Positions 36,357-52,000 of a stretch of DNA of 64,000 bases are shown in pieces. How positions within the stretch are numbered: the stretch's first letter is position 1; every line of letters starts with the position of its first letter. Below the pieces are notes generated by a model. The model saw only the letters and a program-made list of their open reading frames with translations. It was not told the DNA's origin and did no database searches. A program made the position numbers and the translations under genes. The DNA comes from Apodemus sylvaticus (lineage: Eukaryota; Chordata; Mammalia; Rodentia; Muridae), in assembly GCF_947179515.1 (NCBI RefSeq), contig NC_067485.1, forward strand, positions 4,106,154-4,170,153, written 5' to 3'.

Positions 36357-38560
36357 GTTGAATGTATATCTAAGCATATATCTTCCATAGAGAACGCACT
36401 GTACATTTTACTCTCCGAAGAATATATGTGAATACCACATTTTAAGCGTTGCAGATTAAAGACAACCACAAATATTTTAGAAACACTGAATCACAATCAC
36501 AAGAAATCACGCATTGTGCAAAATTATCTGGTTTTTCCTTATTAACACGTTGTAACTCTATGTGCTTTTGTGTTGCATATATATCTAAGTGTATATCTTC
36601 CAAAGAGAATGCACTGTACAGTTTTTTTTCTCGGGAGTATATGTGCCAATACGATATTTTAAGCAAATACACTGTTGCAGAGTAAAGACAACCACGAATT
36701 TGTTAGAAATACTTAATGTGGACGAAAGAAATTGTGCATTGTGAGAAATTATCTTGTTTTTCCTAAAAAACACGTTGTAACTCTATGTGCTTCGGTGTTG
36801 CGAATATGTCTAAGCATTTATCTTCCACAGAGAATGTACTGTACAGTTTTCTCTCAGACTAATATGTGCGAATACCACTTTTCAAGGAAATACAGGGATG
36901 CAGAGGAAAGACAACCACGAATGTTTTACAAATACTTAATCTGGACAAGAAAACCCTCATTTTGAGAAATTATCTTGTTTTCCTAAACAACAAGTTGTTT
37001 ATGTGCTTTGGTGTTGTGTGTATGTCTAAGTGTATATCTTCCACAGAAAATGCACTGTACAGTTTTTTTCTTGGAAGAATATGTGCGAATACCACATTTT
37101 AAGGAAATACAGGGTTGCAGAGTAAAGAAAACTATGAATGTTTAAAAAACGTAATCTAGACGAGAAGAAATCCCTCATTTTGCAAAATTATCTTGTTCTT
37201 CCTAAACAATACATTGTAACTCTATGTGTTTTGGTGTTGCGTGTATGTCTAAGCATGTATCTTCCACAGGGAATGCACTGTAAAGTTTTCTCTTGGAATA
37301 CTATGTGGGAATACCATATTTTAAGGAAATACAGAGTTGCAGAATAAAGACAACCACGAATGTTTTACAAATACTTAATCTGGACAAGAAGAAGACTCAT
37401 TTTGCGAAATTATCTTGTTTTCCTAAACAACACGTAGTAACACTATGTGCTTTAGTGTTGCGTGATTGTCTAAGATTGTATCTTCCACAGAGAATGCACT
37501 GTACATTTTTTTCTTGGAAGGATATGTGTGAATACCACATTTTAAGGAAATACAGGGTTGCAGAGTAAAGACAACCATGAATGTTTAAAAATACGTAATC
37601 TGGACGAGAAGAAATCCCTCATTTTGTGAAATTATCATGTTTTTCCTAAACAACACATTGTAACTCTATGTGCTTCAGTAGTGAGTGTATGTCTAAGCAT
37701 GTGTCTTCCACAAAGAATGCACTGTACAACTTTCTCTCTGAAGAATATGTGCGAATACCACATTTTAAGGAAATACAGTGTTGTAGAGTAAAGACAAACA
37801 GGAATGTATTAGATATACTTAATTTGGACGAGAAGAAATCTTGCATTGTGCGAAATTACCTTGTTTTTCCTACACAACACGTTGTAACTCTATGTGCTTT
37901 GGAATTGCATGTATTTCTAAGCGTGTATCTTCCACAGAGAATGCACTGTACAATTTTGTCTGAAGAATATGTGCGAATACCACATATATAGAAATACAGT
38001 GTTGCAGAGTAAAGACAACCATGAATGTTTTCAAAATTCTTAATCTGGATGAGAAGAAATCCCTCATTTTTCAAAATTATCCTGTTTTTCATAAACAACA
38101 AGTTGTAAATCTATGTGCTTTTGTGTTGCGTGTATGTCTAAGCGTATATCTTCCACAGAGAATGCACTGTACAGTTTTCTCTCAAAAGAAAATATGGAAA
38201 TACCACATTTTAAGGAAATACAGTGTTGCAGAGTAATGACAAACATGAATGTATTAGAAATATTTAATTGCGCATGATGAAATCCCTCAGTGTGCAAAAT
38301 TATCGTGTTTTTCCGAAACAACATGTGGTAACTCTATTTGCTTTGGTGTTGCGAGTATGTCTAAGAATTTATCTTCCACAGAGAATGCACTGAACAGTTT
38401 TATCTCGAAAGTATATGGGCAAATACGATATTTTAACGAAATACAGTGTTGCATATTATAGACAAAAATGAATGTATTAGAAATACTTAATCTGGACGAG
38501 AAGAATTCCCACATCTTGCGAAATTATCTTGTTTTTCCTAAACAACACCATGTAACTCTA

Positions 38561-41500
38561 TGTGCTTTAGTTTAGCTTATGTGTCTGAGCTTGTATCTTC
38601 CACAGAGAATGCACTGTACAATTTTCTCTTGGAAGAATATGTGCGAATACCACATTTTAAGGAAATACAGAGTTGCAAGTAAAGATAACCACGAATGTTT
38701 TAGAAATACTTAATGTGGACGAGAAGAAATCCCTCATTTTGAGACATTATCTTGTTTTTCCTAAACAACAAGTTGTAAATCTATGTGCTGTGGTGTTGCA
38801 TGTATGTCTAAGTGTGTCTTCCACAGAGAATGCGCTGAACAGTTTTATCTCGAAAGTATTTGGGCGAATACCACATTTTAAGGACATACAGTGTTGTAGA
38901 GTAAAGACAACCACGAATGTATTAGAAGTACTTAATCTGGATTAGAAGAAATCCTGCATTGTGCGAAATTTTCTTGTTTTTTCTAATCAACAAGTTGTAA
39001 CTCTATGTACTTTTGTGTTGCGTGTATGTCTAAGCGTGTATCTTCCTCAGAGAATGCACTATACACTTTTCTTTCTGAACTATATGTTCGAATATGAAAT
39101 TTTAAGGAAATACTCTGATGCAGAATAAAGAAAACAACGAATGTATTAGAAATACTTAATTGCGATGAGAAGAAATCCCGCATTGTGCAAAATTATCTTC
39201 TTTTTCCTAATCAACACGTTGTAACTCTATGTGCTTTGGTGTTGCGTGTATTTCTAGGCATGTATCTTCCACAGAGAATGCACTGTACAGTTTTCTCTCG
39301 GAATAATATGTGCGAATACCACATTTTAAGGAAATGCAGGGTTGTAGAGGAAAGACAACCACGAATGTTTTAGAAATACTTAATCTGGACAAGAAGAAAA
39401 CCCTCATTTTGCGAAATCATCTTGTTTTCCTAAACAACATGTTGTATCTCTATGTGCTTTGGTATTGCGTGTATGTCTAGGTGTGTATCTTACACAGAGA
39501 ATGCACTGTAAAGTTTTTTCTTGGAAGAATATGTACAAATACCACATTTTAAGGAAATACAGAGTTTCAGAGTAAAGACAACCACGAATGTTTTAGAAAT
39601 ACTTAATATAGATGAGAAGAAATCCCTCATTTTGAGAAATTATCTTGTTTTTGATAAACAACACGTTGTAATTCGATGGTCTTTGGTGCTGAATGTATAT
39701 CTACGCATATATCTTCCATAGAGATCGCACTGTACATTTTACTCTCAGAAGAATATGTGTGAATACCACATTTTAAGTGTTGCAGAGTAAAGACAACCAC
39801 GAATATTTTAGAAAAACTTAATCGCATTCACAAGAAATCACGCATTGTGCAAAATCATCTGTTTTTTCCTTATTAGCACATTGTAACTCTATGTGCTTTT
39901 CTGTTGCATATATAACTAAGCGTATATCTTCCAAAGAGAATGCACTCTACAGTTTTTTCGTGGGAGTATATGTGCGATAGCATATTTTAAGCAAATACAG
40001 TGTTGCAGAGTAAAGACAACCACGAATTTGTTAGAAATACTTAATGTGGACGAAAAAATTGTGTATTGTGCGAAATTATCTTGTTTATCTTCCACAGCGA
40101 ATGCACTGTACAGTTCTCTCTCGGAATAATATGTGTGAATACCACTTTTCAAGGAAATACTGGGATGCAGAGGAAAGACAACTACGAATGTTTTAGGAAT
40201 ACTTAATCTGGACAGGAAGAAAACCATCATTTTGCAAAATTATCTTGTTTTCATAAACAACACGTTGTAACTCTATGGGCTTTGGTGTTGCGTGTATGTC
40301 TAAGTGTATATCTTCCACAGAAAATGCACTGTACAGATTTTTCTTGGAAGAATATGTGTGAATACCACATTTTAAGGAAATACAGGGTTGCAGAATAAAG
40401 ACAACTATGAATGTTTAAAAAAACGTAATCTGGACGAGAAGAAATCTCTCATTTTGCAAAATTATCTTTTTCTTCCTAAACAATACAATGTAACACTATG
40501 TGCTTTGGTGTTGCGTGTATGTCTAAGCATGTATCTTCCTCAGAAAATGCACTGTACAATTTTCGATCTGAATAATATGTGCGAATACCACCTTTTAAGG
40601 AAATACAGTGTTGCAGAGTAAAGAAAACCATGAATGTATTAGATACACTTAATCTGGACGAGAAGAAATCTCACATTGTGCAAAATTATATGTTTTTCCT
40701 AAACAACACGTAGTAACTCTTTGTGCTTTGGTGTTGCATGTATGTCTAAGGGTGTATCTTCCACAGAGAAGGCACTGTAAAATTTTCTGTTTGAAGAATA
40801 TGTTCAAATACCACTATTATAGAAATACAGTGTTACAGAATAAAGACAACCATGAATGTTTTAGAAATACTTAATCTGGATGAGAACAAATCCCTATTAT
40901 TTGAAATTATCTTCTTTTTCCTAATCAACACATTGTAACTCTATGTGCTTTTGTGTTGCATGTATGTCTAGGCATGTATCTTCCACAGAGAATGCACTGT
41001 ATAGTTTTCTCTCGGAATAATATGTGCGAATACCACATTTTAAGGAAATACAGGGTTGCAGAGGAAAGACAACCACGAATGTTTTTGAAATACTTAATCT
41101 GGACAAGAAGAAAACCCTCATTTTATGAAATTATCTTGTTTTCCTAAACAACACGTTGTAACTCTATGTGCTTTGATGTTGCGTGTATGTCTAAGTGTAT
41201 ATCTTCCACAGAAAATGCACTGTACAGATTTTTCTTGGAAGAATATGTGCGAATACCACATTTTAAGGAAATACAGGGTTGCAGAGTAAAGACAACTATG
41301 AATGTTTAAAAATACGTAATCTGGACGAGAAGAAATCTCTCATTTTGCAAAATTATCTTTTTCTTCCTAAACAATACAATGTAACTCTATGTGCTTTGGT
41401 GTTGCGTGTATGTCTAAGCATGTCTCTTCCTCAGAAAATGGACTGTACAATTTTCGATCTGAATAATATGTGCGAATACCACCTTTTAAGGAAATACAGT

Positions 41501-44500
41501 GTTGCAGATTAAAGAAAACCATGAATGTACTAGATATACTTAATCTGGACGAGAAGAAATCTCGCATTGTGCAAAATTATCTTGTTTTTCCTAAACAACA
41601 CGTAGTAACTCTATGTACTTTGGTGTTGCGTGTATGTCCAAGGGTGTATCTTCCACAGAGAATGCACTGTAAAATTTTCTGTTTGAAGAATATGTTCAAA
41701 TACCACTATTATAGAAATACAGTGTTACAGAATAAAGACAACCATGAATGTTTTAGAAATACTTAATCTGGATGAGAACAAATCCCTATTATTTGAAATT
41801 ATCTTCTTTTTCCTAATCAACACGTTGTAACTCTATGTGCTTTTGTGTTGCATGTATGTCTAGGAATGTATCTTCCACAGAGAATGCACTGTACAGTTTT
41901 CTCTCGGAATAATATGTGTGAATACCACATGTTAAGGAAATACAGGGTTGCAGAGGAATGACAACCACGAATGTTTTTGAAATACTTAATATGGACAAGA
42001 AGAAAACCCTCATTTTGAAAAATTATCTTGTTTTCCTAAACAACACGTTGTAATTCTATGTGCTTTGGTGTTGTGTGTATGTCTAGGTGTGTATCTTCCA
42101 CAGAGAATGCACTGTACAGTTTTTTCTTGGAAGAATATGTGTGAATACCACATTTTAAGGAAATAGAGAGTTTCCGATTAAGACAACCACGATTGTTTTA
42201 GAAATACTTAATAAGGACGAGAAGAAATCCATCATTTTGAGAAATTATCTTGCTTTTGCTAAGCAACACGTTGTAACTCTATGTGCTTTGGTGTTGCATG
42301 TATGTCTAAGCGTGTATCTTCCGCAGGGAATGCATTGTACCGTTTTCTCTCGAAATCATATGTGCGAATACCACTGTTTAGCGAAATACAGTGTTGCAAA
42401 GTAAAGACAACCACGAATGTATTAGAAGCAATTAATCTGGACTAGAAGACATCCCAACTTGTGTGAAATTATCTTGTTTTTCTGAAACAACACGTTGTAA
42501 CGCTATGTGCTTTGGTCTTGCGCGTATGTCTAAGCGTGTATCTTCCACAGAGAATGCACTGTAGAGATTTCTCTCGGAATAATATGTGTGAATACCATAT
42601 TTTAAGGAAATACAGGGATGCAGAAAAAAGACAACCATGAATGTTTTAGAAATACTTAATCTGGACAAGAAGAAAACCCTCATTTTGTGAAATCATCTTG
42701 TTTTCCTAAACAACACGTTGTAACTCTATGTGCTTTGGTGTTGCATATATGTCTAGGTGTGTATCTTCCACAGAGAATGCACTGTACAGTTTTTTCTTGG
42801 AAGAATATGTGTGAATACCACATTTTAAGGAAATACAGAGTTTCAGATTAAGACAACCACGAATGTTTTAGAAATACTTAATAAGGACGAGAAGAAATCC
42901 ATCATTTTGAGAAATTATCTTGTTTTTGCTAAACAACACGTTGTAACTCTATGTGCTTTGGTGTTGCATGTATGTCTAAGCGTGTATCTTCCGCAGGGAA
43001 TGCACTGTACATTTTTCTCTCGAAATTATATGTGCGAATACCACTGTTTATCGAAATACAGTGTTGCAGAGTAAAGACAACCACGAATGAATTAGAAGTA
43101 CTTAATCTGGAATAGAAGAAATCCCAACTTGTGTGAAATTATCTTGTTTTTCTGAAACAATACGTTGTAACACCATATGCTTTGGTGTTGCGTGTATGTC
43201 TAAGTGTGTAACTTACACAGAGAATGCACTGTACAATTTTTTCTTGGAAGTATATATGCGAATACCACGTTTTAAGGAAATACAGGGTTGCAGAGTAAAG
43301 AAAACAACGAATGTTTAAAAATACCTAATCTGGACAAGAATAAATCCCTCATTTTGCAAAGTTATCTTCTTTATCCTAAACAACACGTTGTAACTTTATG
43401 TGCTTCGGTAGTGCGTGTATGGCTAAGCATGTATCTTCCACAGAGAATGCACTGTACAACTTTCTCTCTGAAGATTATGTGCGAATACCACATTTTAGGG
43501 AAATACAGTGTTGCAGAGTAAAGACAAACAGGAATGTATTAGAAATACTTAATTGAGACTAAAAGAAATGACACATTGTGCGAAATTATCCTGTTTTTCC
43601 TTAACAACACGTGGTAAATCGATGTGCTTTGGTGTTGCGTGTATGTCTAAGAGTGTATCCTCCACAGAGAATGCACTGTACAGTTTTTAACTCAAAAGTA
43701 AATGTGTGAATACGCTATTTTTTAAGAAAAACAGTGTTGCAGAATAAAGACAACCATGAATGTATTAGAAATACTTAATCAGGAGGAGAAAAAATCCCTA
43801 ATTCTGCGAAATTATCTTGTTTTTCCTAAACAACACATTGTAATTCTATGTGCTTTGGTGTTGCTTGTATGTCTAAGCGAGTATCTTCCACAAGGGTGCA
43901 CTGTACAATTTTCTCCCCGAAGAATATGTGCAAATACCATATTTTAAGGAAGTACAGTATTGTAGAATAAAGACAACCATGAATATCTTAGAAATATTTA
44001 AACTGAACAAGAAGAAATCACTCATTGTGCGACATTATCTTGTTTTTCCTAAACAACACGTTGTAACTATATGTGCTTTTGTGTTGCCTATATGTCTAAG
44101 CATGGATCGTCCACAGAGAATGCACTGTACAAGTTTCTCTCTGAAGAATATGTGCGAATACCACATTTTAAGGAGATACATTGTTGCAGAGTAAAGACAA
44201 CCATGAATGTTCTAGAAATAATTAATCTGAACAATAAAAAATCCATCATTGTGCGAAATTATCTTGTCTTTCCTAAACAACACATTGTAACTCTATGTGC
44301 TTTCATGTTGAATGTATATCTAAGCATATATCTTCCATAGAGAACGTACTGTACATTTTACTCTCGGAAGAATATGTGTGAATACCACATTTTAACGGTT
44401 GCAGAGTAAAGACAACCACGAATGTTTTAGAAACACTTAATCACAAACACAAAAAATCACGCAATGTGCAAAATTATCTGGTTTTTCCTAAACAGCATGT

Positions 44501-46079
44501 TGTAACTGTATGTGCTTTTGTGTTGCATATATATCTAATCGTATATATTCCAAAGAGAATGCACTGTACAGTTTTTTCTCGGGAGTATATGTGCGAATTC
44601 TATATTTTAAGCAAATACAGTGTTGCAGATTAAAGACAACCACGAATTTGCTAGAAATACTTAATGTGGACGCAATAAATTGTGCATTGTGCAAAATTAT
44701 CTTGTTTTTCCTAAACAACACATTGTAACTCTATGTGCTTCGGTGTTGCGTGTATGTCTAAGCCTGTATCTTCCACAGAGAATGCACTGTACAGTTCTCT
44801 CTCAGAATAATATGTGCGAATAACACTTTTCAAGGAAATACAGGGATGCAGAGGAAAGACAACCAAGAATGTTTTAGAAATACTTAATCTGGACGAGAAG
44901 AAAACACTCATTTTGCGAAATTATCTTGTTTTCCTAAACAAGACGTTGTAACTCTATGTGCTTTGGTGTTGCGTGTATGTCTAAGTGTATATCTTCCACA
45001 GAGAATGCACTGTACAGTTTTTTCTTGGAAGAATATGTGTGAATACCACATTTTAAGGAAATACAGTGTTGCAGAGTAAAGACAAAGAGGAATGTATTAG
45101 ATTTACTTCATCTGGACGAGAAGAAATCTAGCACTGTGTGAAATTACCTTGTTTTTCCTAAACGACACGTTGTAACTCTATGTGCGTAGGAATGGTGTGT
45201 ATTTCTAAGCGTGTATCTTCCACAGAGGATGCACTGTACAATTTTCTGTCTGAAGAATATGTGCAAATACCACATTTATCGAAAAGCAGTGTTGCAGATT
45301 AAAGACAACCATGAATGTTTTAGAAATACTTAATCTGGATGAGAACAAATCCCTATTATTCGAAATTATCTTGTTTTTCCTAAAGAACAAGTTGTAACTC
45401 TATGTGCTTTGGTGTTGCGTGTATGTCTAAGCATGTATCTTCCACAGAGAATGCACTGTACAGTTTTCTCTCAAAAGAATATGTGCAAATAACACATTTT
45501 AAGGAAATACAGTGTTGCAGAGTAAAGACAAACACGAATGTATTAGAAATACTAAATTGCTCATGAAGAAATCCCTCAGTGTGCGAAATTATAATGTTTT
45601 TCCTAAACAACATGTGGTAACTCTATTTCCTTTGGTGTTTCGTGTATGTCTAAGCATGTATCTTCCACAGAGAATGCACTGTAGAGTTTTCTCTCAAAAG
45701 AATATGTGCAAATAGCACATTTTAAGGAAATACAGTGGTGCAGAGTAAAGAAAAACACGAATGTATTAGAAATACTTAATTGCGCATGATGAAATCCCTC
45801 AGTGTGCTAAATTATCATGTTTTTCATAAACAACATGTGGTAACTCTATTTCCTTTGGTGTTGCATGTATGTCTAAGAATTTATCTTCCACAGAGAATGC
45901 ACTGAACAGTTTTATCTCGAAGGTATATGGTCGAATACGATATTTTAAGGAAATACAGTGTTGCATATAAAAGACAACCACGAATGTATTAGAAATACAT
46001 TCTAATGTATCTGGACGAGAAGAATTTCCACATCTTGTGAAATTATCTTGTTTTTCCTAAACAACACGTTGTAACTCTA
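38561..46079 (+). repeat. HOR domain 4, unit A (7519 bp)
   Basis: This unit starts at the distinctive TGTGCTTTAGTTTAGCTTAT variant, which recurs at 46080 and 59921. It contains an internal four-monomer duplication (40388/41279, about 891 bp). Compared with unit B the offset drifts in steps of about one monomer (6693, 6910, 7139 bp at successive landmarks), which shows gain or loss of whole monomers. At 45995-46010 it carries the near-palindrome ATACATTCTAATGTAT, the uninterrupted version of the site into which the full-length L1 inserted in unit B. Confidence 0.85.
45995..46010. repeat. Near-palindromic insertion specific to HOR domain 4; empty L1 site
   Basis: ATACATTCTAATGTAT (near-palindrome, 7-bp arms apart from the centre) replaces the usual ATACTTAAT. 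It also occurs at 59836-59851 and, split by the L1, at 53130-53139. Here it is uninterrupted, providing the pre-insertion version of the L1 target. Confidence 0.85.
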
Positions 46080-49000
46080 TGTGCTTTAGTTTAGCTTATG
46101 TGTCTGAGCTTGTATCTTCCATAGAGAATGCACTGTACAATTTTCTCATGGAGGAATATGTGCAAATACCACATTTTAAGGAAATACAGAGTTGCAGAGT
46201 AAATACAAAGATGAATGTTTTAGAAATACTTAATGTGGACGAGAAGAAATCCCTCATTTTGAGAAATTATCTTGTTTTTCCTAAACAACAAGTTGTAAAT
46301 CTATGTGCTGTGGTGTTGCATGTATGTCTAAGCGTGTCTTCCACAGAGAAGGCACTGAACAGTTTTATCTCGAAAGTATATGGGTGAATACCACATTTTA
46401 AGGAAATACAGTGTTGCAGAGTAAAGACAACCACGAATGTATTAGGCGTCTTTAATCTGGACTAGAAGAAATCCTGCATTGTGAGAAATTGTCTTGTTTT
46501 TCTAATCAACACATTGTAACTCTATGTGCTTTTGTGTTGCGTGTATGTATAAGCGTGTATTTTCCTCAGAGAATGCACTATACACTTTATTTTCTGAACT
46601 ATATGTTCGAATACAATAATTTAAGGAAATACAGTGATGCAGAATAAAGAAAACAACGAATGTATTAGAAATACATAATCGCGACGAGAAGAAATCCCGC
46701 ATTGTGCAAAATTATCTTCTTTTTCCTAATCAACACATTGTAACTCTATGTGCTTTTTTGTTGCGTGTATGTCTAGGCATGTATTTTCCACAGAGAATGG
46801 ACTGTACAGTTTTCTCTCGGAATAATATGTGCGAATACCACATTTTAAGGAAATACAGGGTTGCAGAGGAAAGACAACCACGAATGTTTTTGAAATACTT
46901 AGTCTGGACAAGAAGAAAACCCTCATTTTGTGAAATCATCTTGTTTTCCTAAACAACACGTTGTAACTCTATGGCCTTTGGTGTTGCATGTATGTCTAAG
47001 TGTATATCTTCCACAGAAAATGCACTGTACAGATTTTTCTTGGAAGAATATGTGTGAATACCACATTTTAAGGAAATACAGGGTTGCAGAATAAAGACAA
47101 CTATGAATGTTTAAAAATACGTAATCTGGACGAGAAGAAATCTCTCATTTTGCAAAATTATCTTTTTCTTCCTAAACAATACAATGTAACTCTATGTGCT
47201 TTGCTGTTACGTGTATGTCTAAGCATGTATCTTCCTCAGAAAATGCACTGTACAATTTTTGATCTGAAAAATATGTGCGAATACACCCTTTTAAGGAAAT
47301 ACAGTGTTGCAGAGTAAAGAAAACCATGAATGTATTAGATATACTTAATCTGGACGAGAAGAAATCACGAATTGTGCAAAATTATCTTGTTTTTCCTAAA
47401 CAACACGTCGTAACTCTATGTGCTTTGGTGTTGCATGTATGTCTAAGGGTGTATCTTCCACAGAGAATGCACTGTAAAATTTTCTGTTTGAAGAATATGT
47501 GCAAATAACACTATTATAGAAATACAGTGTTACACATTAAAGACAACCATGAATGTTTTAGAAATACTTAATCTGGATGAGAACAAATCCCTATTATTTG
47601 AAATTATCTTCTTTTTCCTAATCAACACGTTGTAACTCTATGTGCTTTTGTGTTGCGTGTATGTCTAGGCATGTATCTTCCACAGAGAATGCACTGTACA
47701 GTTTTCTCTCGGAATAATATGTGCGAATACCACATTTTAAGGAAATACAGGGTTGCAGAGGAAAGACAACAACGAATGTTTTTAAAATAATCTGGACAAG
47801 AAGAAAACCCTCATTTTGCGAAATTATCTTGTTTCCCTAAACAACACGTTGTAACTCTATGTGCTTTGATGTTGCGTGTATGTCTAAGTGTTTATCTTCC
47901 ACAGAAAATGCACTGTACAGATTTTTCTTGGAAGAATATGTGTGAATACCACATTTTAAGGAAATACAGGGTTGCAGAGTAAAGACAACTATGAATGTTT
48001 AAAAATACGTAATCTGGACGAGAAGAAATCTCTCATTTTGCAAAATTATCTTTTTCTTCCTAAACAATACAATGTAACTCTATGTGCTTTGGTGTTGAGT
48101 GTATGTCTAAGCATGTATCTTCCTCAGAAAATGGACTGTACAATTTTCGATCTGAATAATATGTGCGAATACCACCTTTTAAGGAAATACAGTGTTGCAG
48201 ATTAAAGAAAACCATGAATGTACTAGATATGCTTAATCTGGACGAGAAGAAATCTCGCATTGTGCAAAATTATCTTGTTTTTCCTAAACAACACGTAGTA
48301 ACTCTATGTACTTTGGTGTTGCGTGTATGTCCAAGGGTGTATCTTCCAAAGAGAATGCACTGTAAAATTTTCTGTTTGAAGAATATGTTCAAATACCACT
48401 ATTATAGAAATACAGTGTTACAGAATAAAGACAACCATGAATGTTTTAGAAATACTTAATCTGGATGAGAACAAATCCCTATTATTTGAAATTATCTTCT
48501 TTTTCCTAATCAACACGTTGTAACTCTATGTGCTTTTGTGTTGCATGTATGTCTAGGCATGTATCTTCCACAGAGAATGCATTGTATTTTCTCTCGGAAT
48601 AATATGTGCGAATACCACATGTTAAGGAAATACAGGGTTGCAGAGGAAAGACAACCACGAATGTTTTTGAAATACTTAATCTGGACAAGAAGAAAACCCT
48701 CATTTTGTGAAATTATCTTGTTTTCCTAAACAACACGTTGTAACTCTATGTGCTTTGGTGTTGCGTGTATGTCTATGTGTGTATCTTCCACAGAGAATGC
48801 ACTGTACAGTTTTTCTTGGAAGAATATGTGTGAATACCACATTTTAAGGAAATACAGAGTTTCAGATTAAGACAACCACGAAAGTTTTAGAAATACTTAA
48901 TAAGGACGAGAAGAAATCCCTCATTTTGAGAAATTATCTTGTTTTCCTAAGCAACACGTTGTAACTCTATGTGCTTTGGTGTTGCGAGTATGTCTAGGTG

Positions 49001-52000
49001 TGTATCTTCCACAGAGAATGCACTGTACAGTTTTTTCTTGGAAGAATATGTGTGAATACCACATTTTAAGGAAATACAGAGTTTCAGATTAAGGCAACCA
49101 CGAATGTTTTAGAAATACTTAATAAGGATGAGAAGAAATCCCTCATTTTGAGAAATTATCTTGTTTTTGCTAAACAACACATTGTAACTCTATGTGCTTT
49201 GGTGTTGAATGTATGCCTAAGCGTGTATCTTCCGCAGGGAATGCACTGTACATTTTTCTCTCAAATTATATGTGTGAATACCACTGTTTAGCGAAATACA
49301 GTGTTGCAGAGTAAAGACAACCATGAATGTATTAGAAGTACTTAATCTGGACTAGAAGAAATCCCAACTTGTGTGAAATTATCTTGTTTTTCTGAAACAA
49401 CACGTTGTAACGCTATGTGCTTTGGTCTTGTGCGTATGTCTAAGCGTGTATCTTCCACAGAGAATGTACTGTAGAAATTTCTCTCGGAATAATATGTGCG
49501 AATACCATATTTTAAGGAAATACAGGGTTGCAGAAAAGACAACCATGAATGTTTTAGAAATACTTAATCTGGACAAGAAGAAAACCCTCATTTTGTGAAA
49601 TCATCTTGTTTTCCTAAACAACACGTTGTAACTCTATGTGCTTTGGTGTTGCGTGTATGTCTAGGTGTGTATCTTCCACAGAGAATGCACTGTACAGTGT
49701 TTTCTTGGAAGAATATGTGTGAATACCACATTTTAAGGAAATACAGAGTTTCAGATTAAGACAACCACGAATGTTTGAATGTTTTAGAAATACTTAATAA
49801 GGACGAGAAGAAATCCCTCATTTTGAGAAATTATCTTGTTTTTGCTAAACAACACATTGTAACTCTATGTGCTTTGGTGTTGTATGTATGTCTAAGCGTG
49901 TATCTTCCACAGGGAATGCACTGTACATTTTTTCTCTCGAAATTATATGTGCGAATACCACTGTGTAGCGAAATACAGCGTTGCAGAGTAAAGACAACCA
50001 CGAATGTATTAGAAGTACTTAATCTGGACTAGAAGAAATCCCAACTTGGGTGAAATTATCTTGTTTTTCTGAAACAACACGTTGTAACGCTATGTGCTCT
50101 GGTGTTACGCGTATGTCTAAGCGTGTATCTTCCACAGAGAATGCACTGTAGAGTTTTCTCTCAGAATAATATGTGTGAATACCATATTTTAAGGAAATAC
50201 AGGGTTGCAGAAAAAAGACAACCATGAATGTTTTAGAAATACTTTATCTGGACAAGAAGAAAACCCTCATTTTCGAAATTATCTTGTTTTCTTAAACAAC
50301 ACGTTGTAACACTATGTGCTTTGGGGTTGCGTGTATGTCTAAGTGTGTAACTTACACAGAGAATGCACTGTACAATTTTTTCTTGGAAGTATATATGCGA
50401 ATACCACGTTTTAAGGAAATACAGGGTTGCAGAGTAAAGAAAACAACGAATGTTTAAAAATACCTAATCTGGACGAGAATAAATCCCTCATTTTGCGAAG
50501 TTATCTTCTTTATCCTAAACAACACGTTGTAACTTTATGTGCTTCGGTAGTACGTGTATGGCTAAGCATGTATCTTCCACAAAGAATGCACTGTACAACT
50601 TTCTCTCTGAAGATTATGTGTGAATACCACATTTTAGGGAAATACAGTGTTGCAGAGTAAAGACAAAGAGTAATGTATTAGAAATACTTAATTGAGACTA
50701 AAAGAAATGACACATTGTGCGAAATTATCCTGTTTTTCCTTAACAACACATGGTAAATCTATGTGCTTTGGTGTTGCGTGTATGTCTAAGAGTGTATCCT
50801 CCACAGAGAATGCACTGTACAGTTTTTAACTCGAAAGTATATGTGCGAATACGATATTTTTAAGAAAAACAGTGTTGCAGAATAAAGACAACCATGAATG
50901 TATTAGAAATACTTAATCTGGACGAGAAAAAATCCCTAATTCTGCGAAATTATCTTGTTTTTCCTATACAACACATTGTAATTCTATGTGCTTTGGTGTT
51001 GCTTGTATGTCTAAGCGAGTATCTTCCGCAAGGATGCACTGTACAATTTTCTCCCTGAAGAATATGTGCAAATACCATATTTTAAGGAAGTACAGTGTTG
51101 TAGAATAAAGACAACCATGAATATCTTAGAAATACTTAAACTGAACAAGAAATCACTCATTGTGCGACATTATCTTGTTTTTCCTAAACAACACGTTGTA
51201 ACTATATGTGCTTTTGTGTTGCCTGTATGTCTAAGCGTGGATCGTCCACAGAGAATGCACTGTACAAGTTTCTCTCTGAAGAATATGTGCGAATACCACA
51301 TTTTAAGGAAATACATTGTTGCAGAGTAAAGACAACCATGAATGTTTTAGAAATAATTAATCTGAACAATAAAAAATCCATCATTGTACGAAATTATCTT
51401 GTCTTTCCTAAACAACACGTTGTAACTCTATGTGCTTTCATGTTGAATGTATATCTAAGCATATATCTTCCATAGAGAACGTACTGTACATTTTACTCTC
51501 GGAAGAATATGTGTGAATACCACATTTTAACGGTTGCAGAGTAAAGACAACCACGAATGTTTTAGAAACACTTAATCACAAACACAAAAAATCACGCATT
51601 GTGCAAAATTATCTGGTTTTTCCTAAACAGCATGTTGTAACTGTATGTGCTTTTGTGTTGCATATATATCTAATCGTATATATTCCAAAGAGAATGCACT
51701 GTACAGTTTTTTCTCGGCAGCATATGTGCGAATTCTATATTTTAAGCAAATACCGTGTTGCAGAGTAAAGACAACCACGAATTTGCTAGAAATACTTAAT
51801 GTGGACGCAAGAAATTGTGCATTGTGCGAAATTATCTTGTTTTTCCTAAACAACACGTTGTGACTCTATGTGCTTCGGTGTTGCGTGTATGTCTAAGCGT
51901 GTATCTTCCACAGAGAATGCACTGTACAGTTCTCTCTCGGAATAATATGCACGAATACCACTTTTCAAGGAAATACAGGGATGCAGAGGAAAGACAACCA

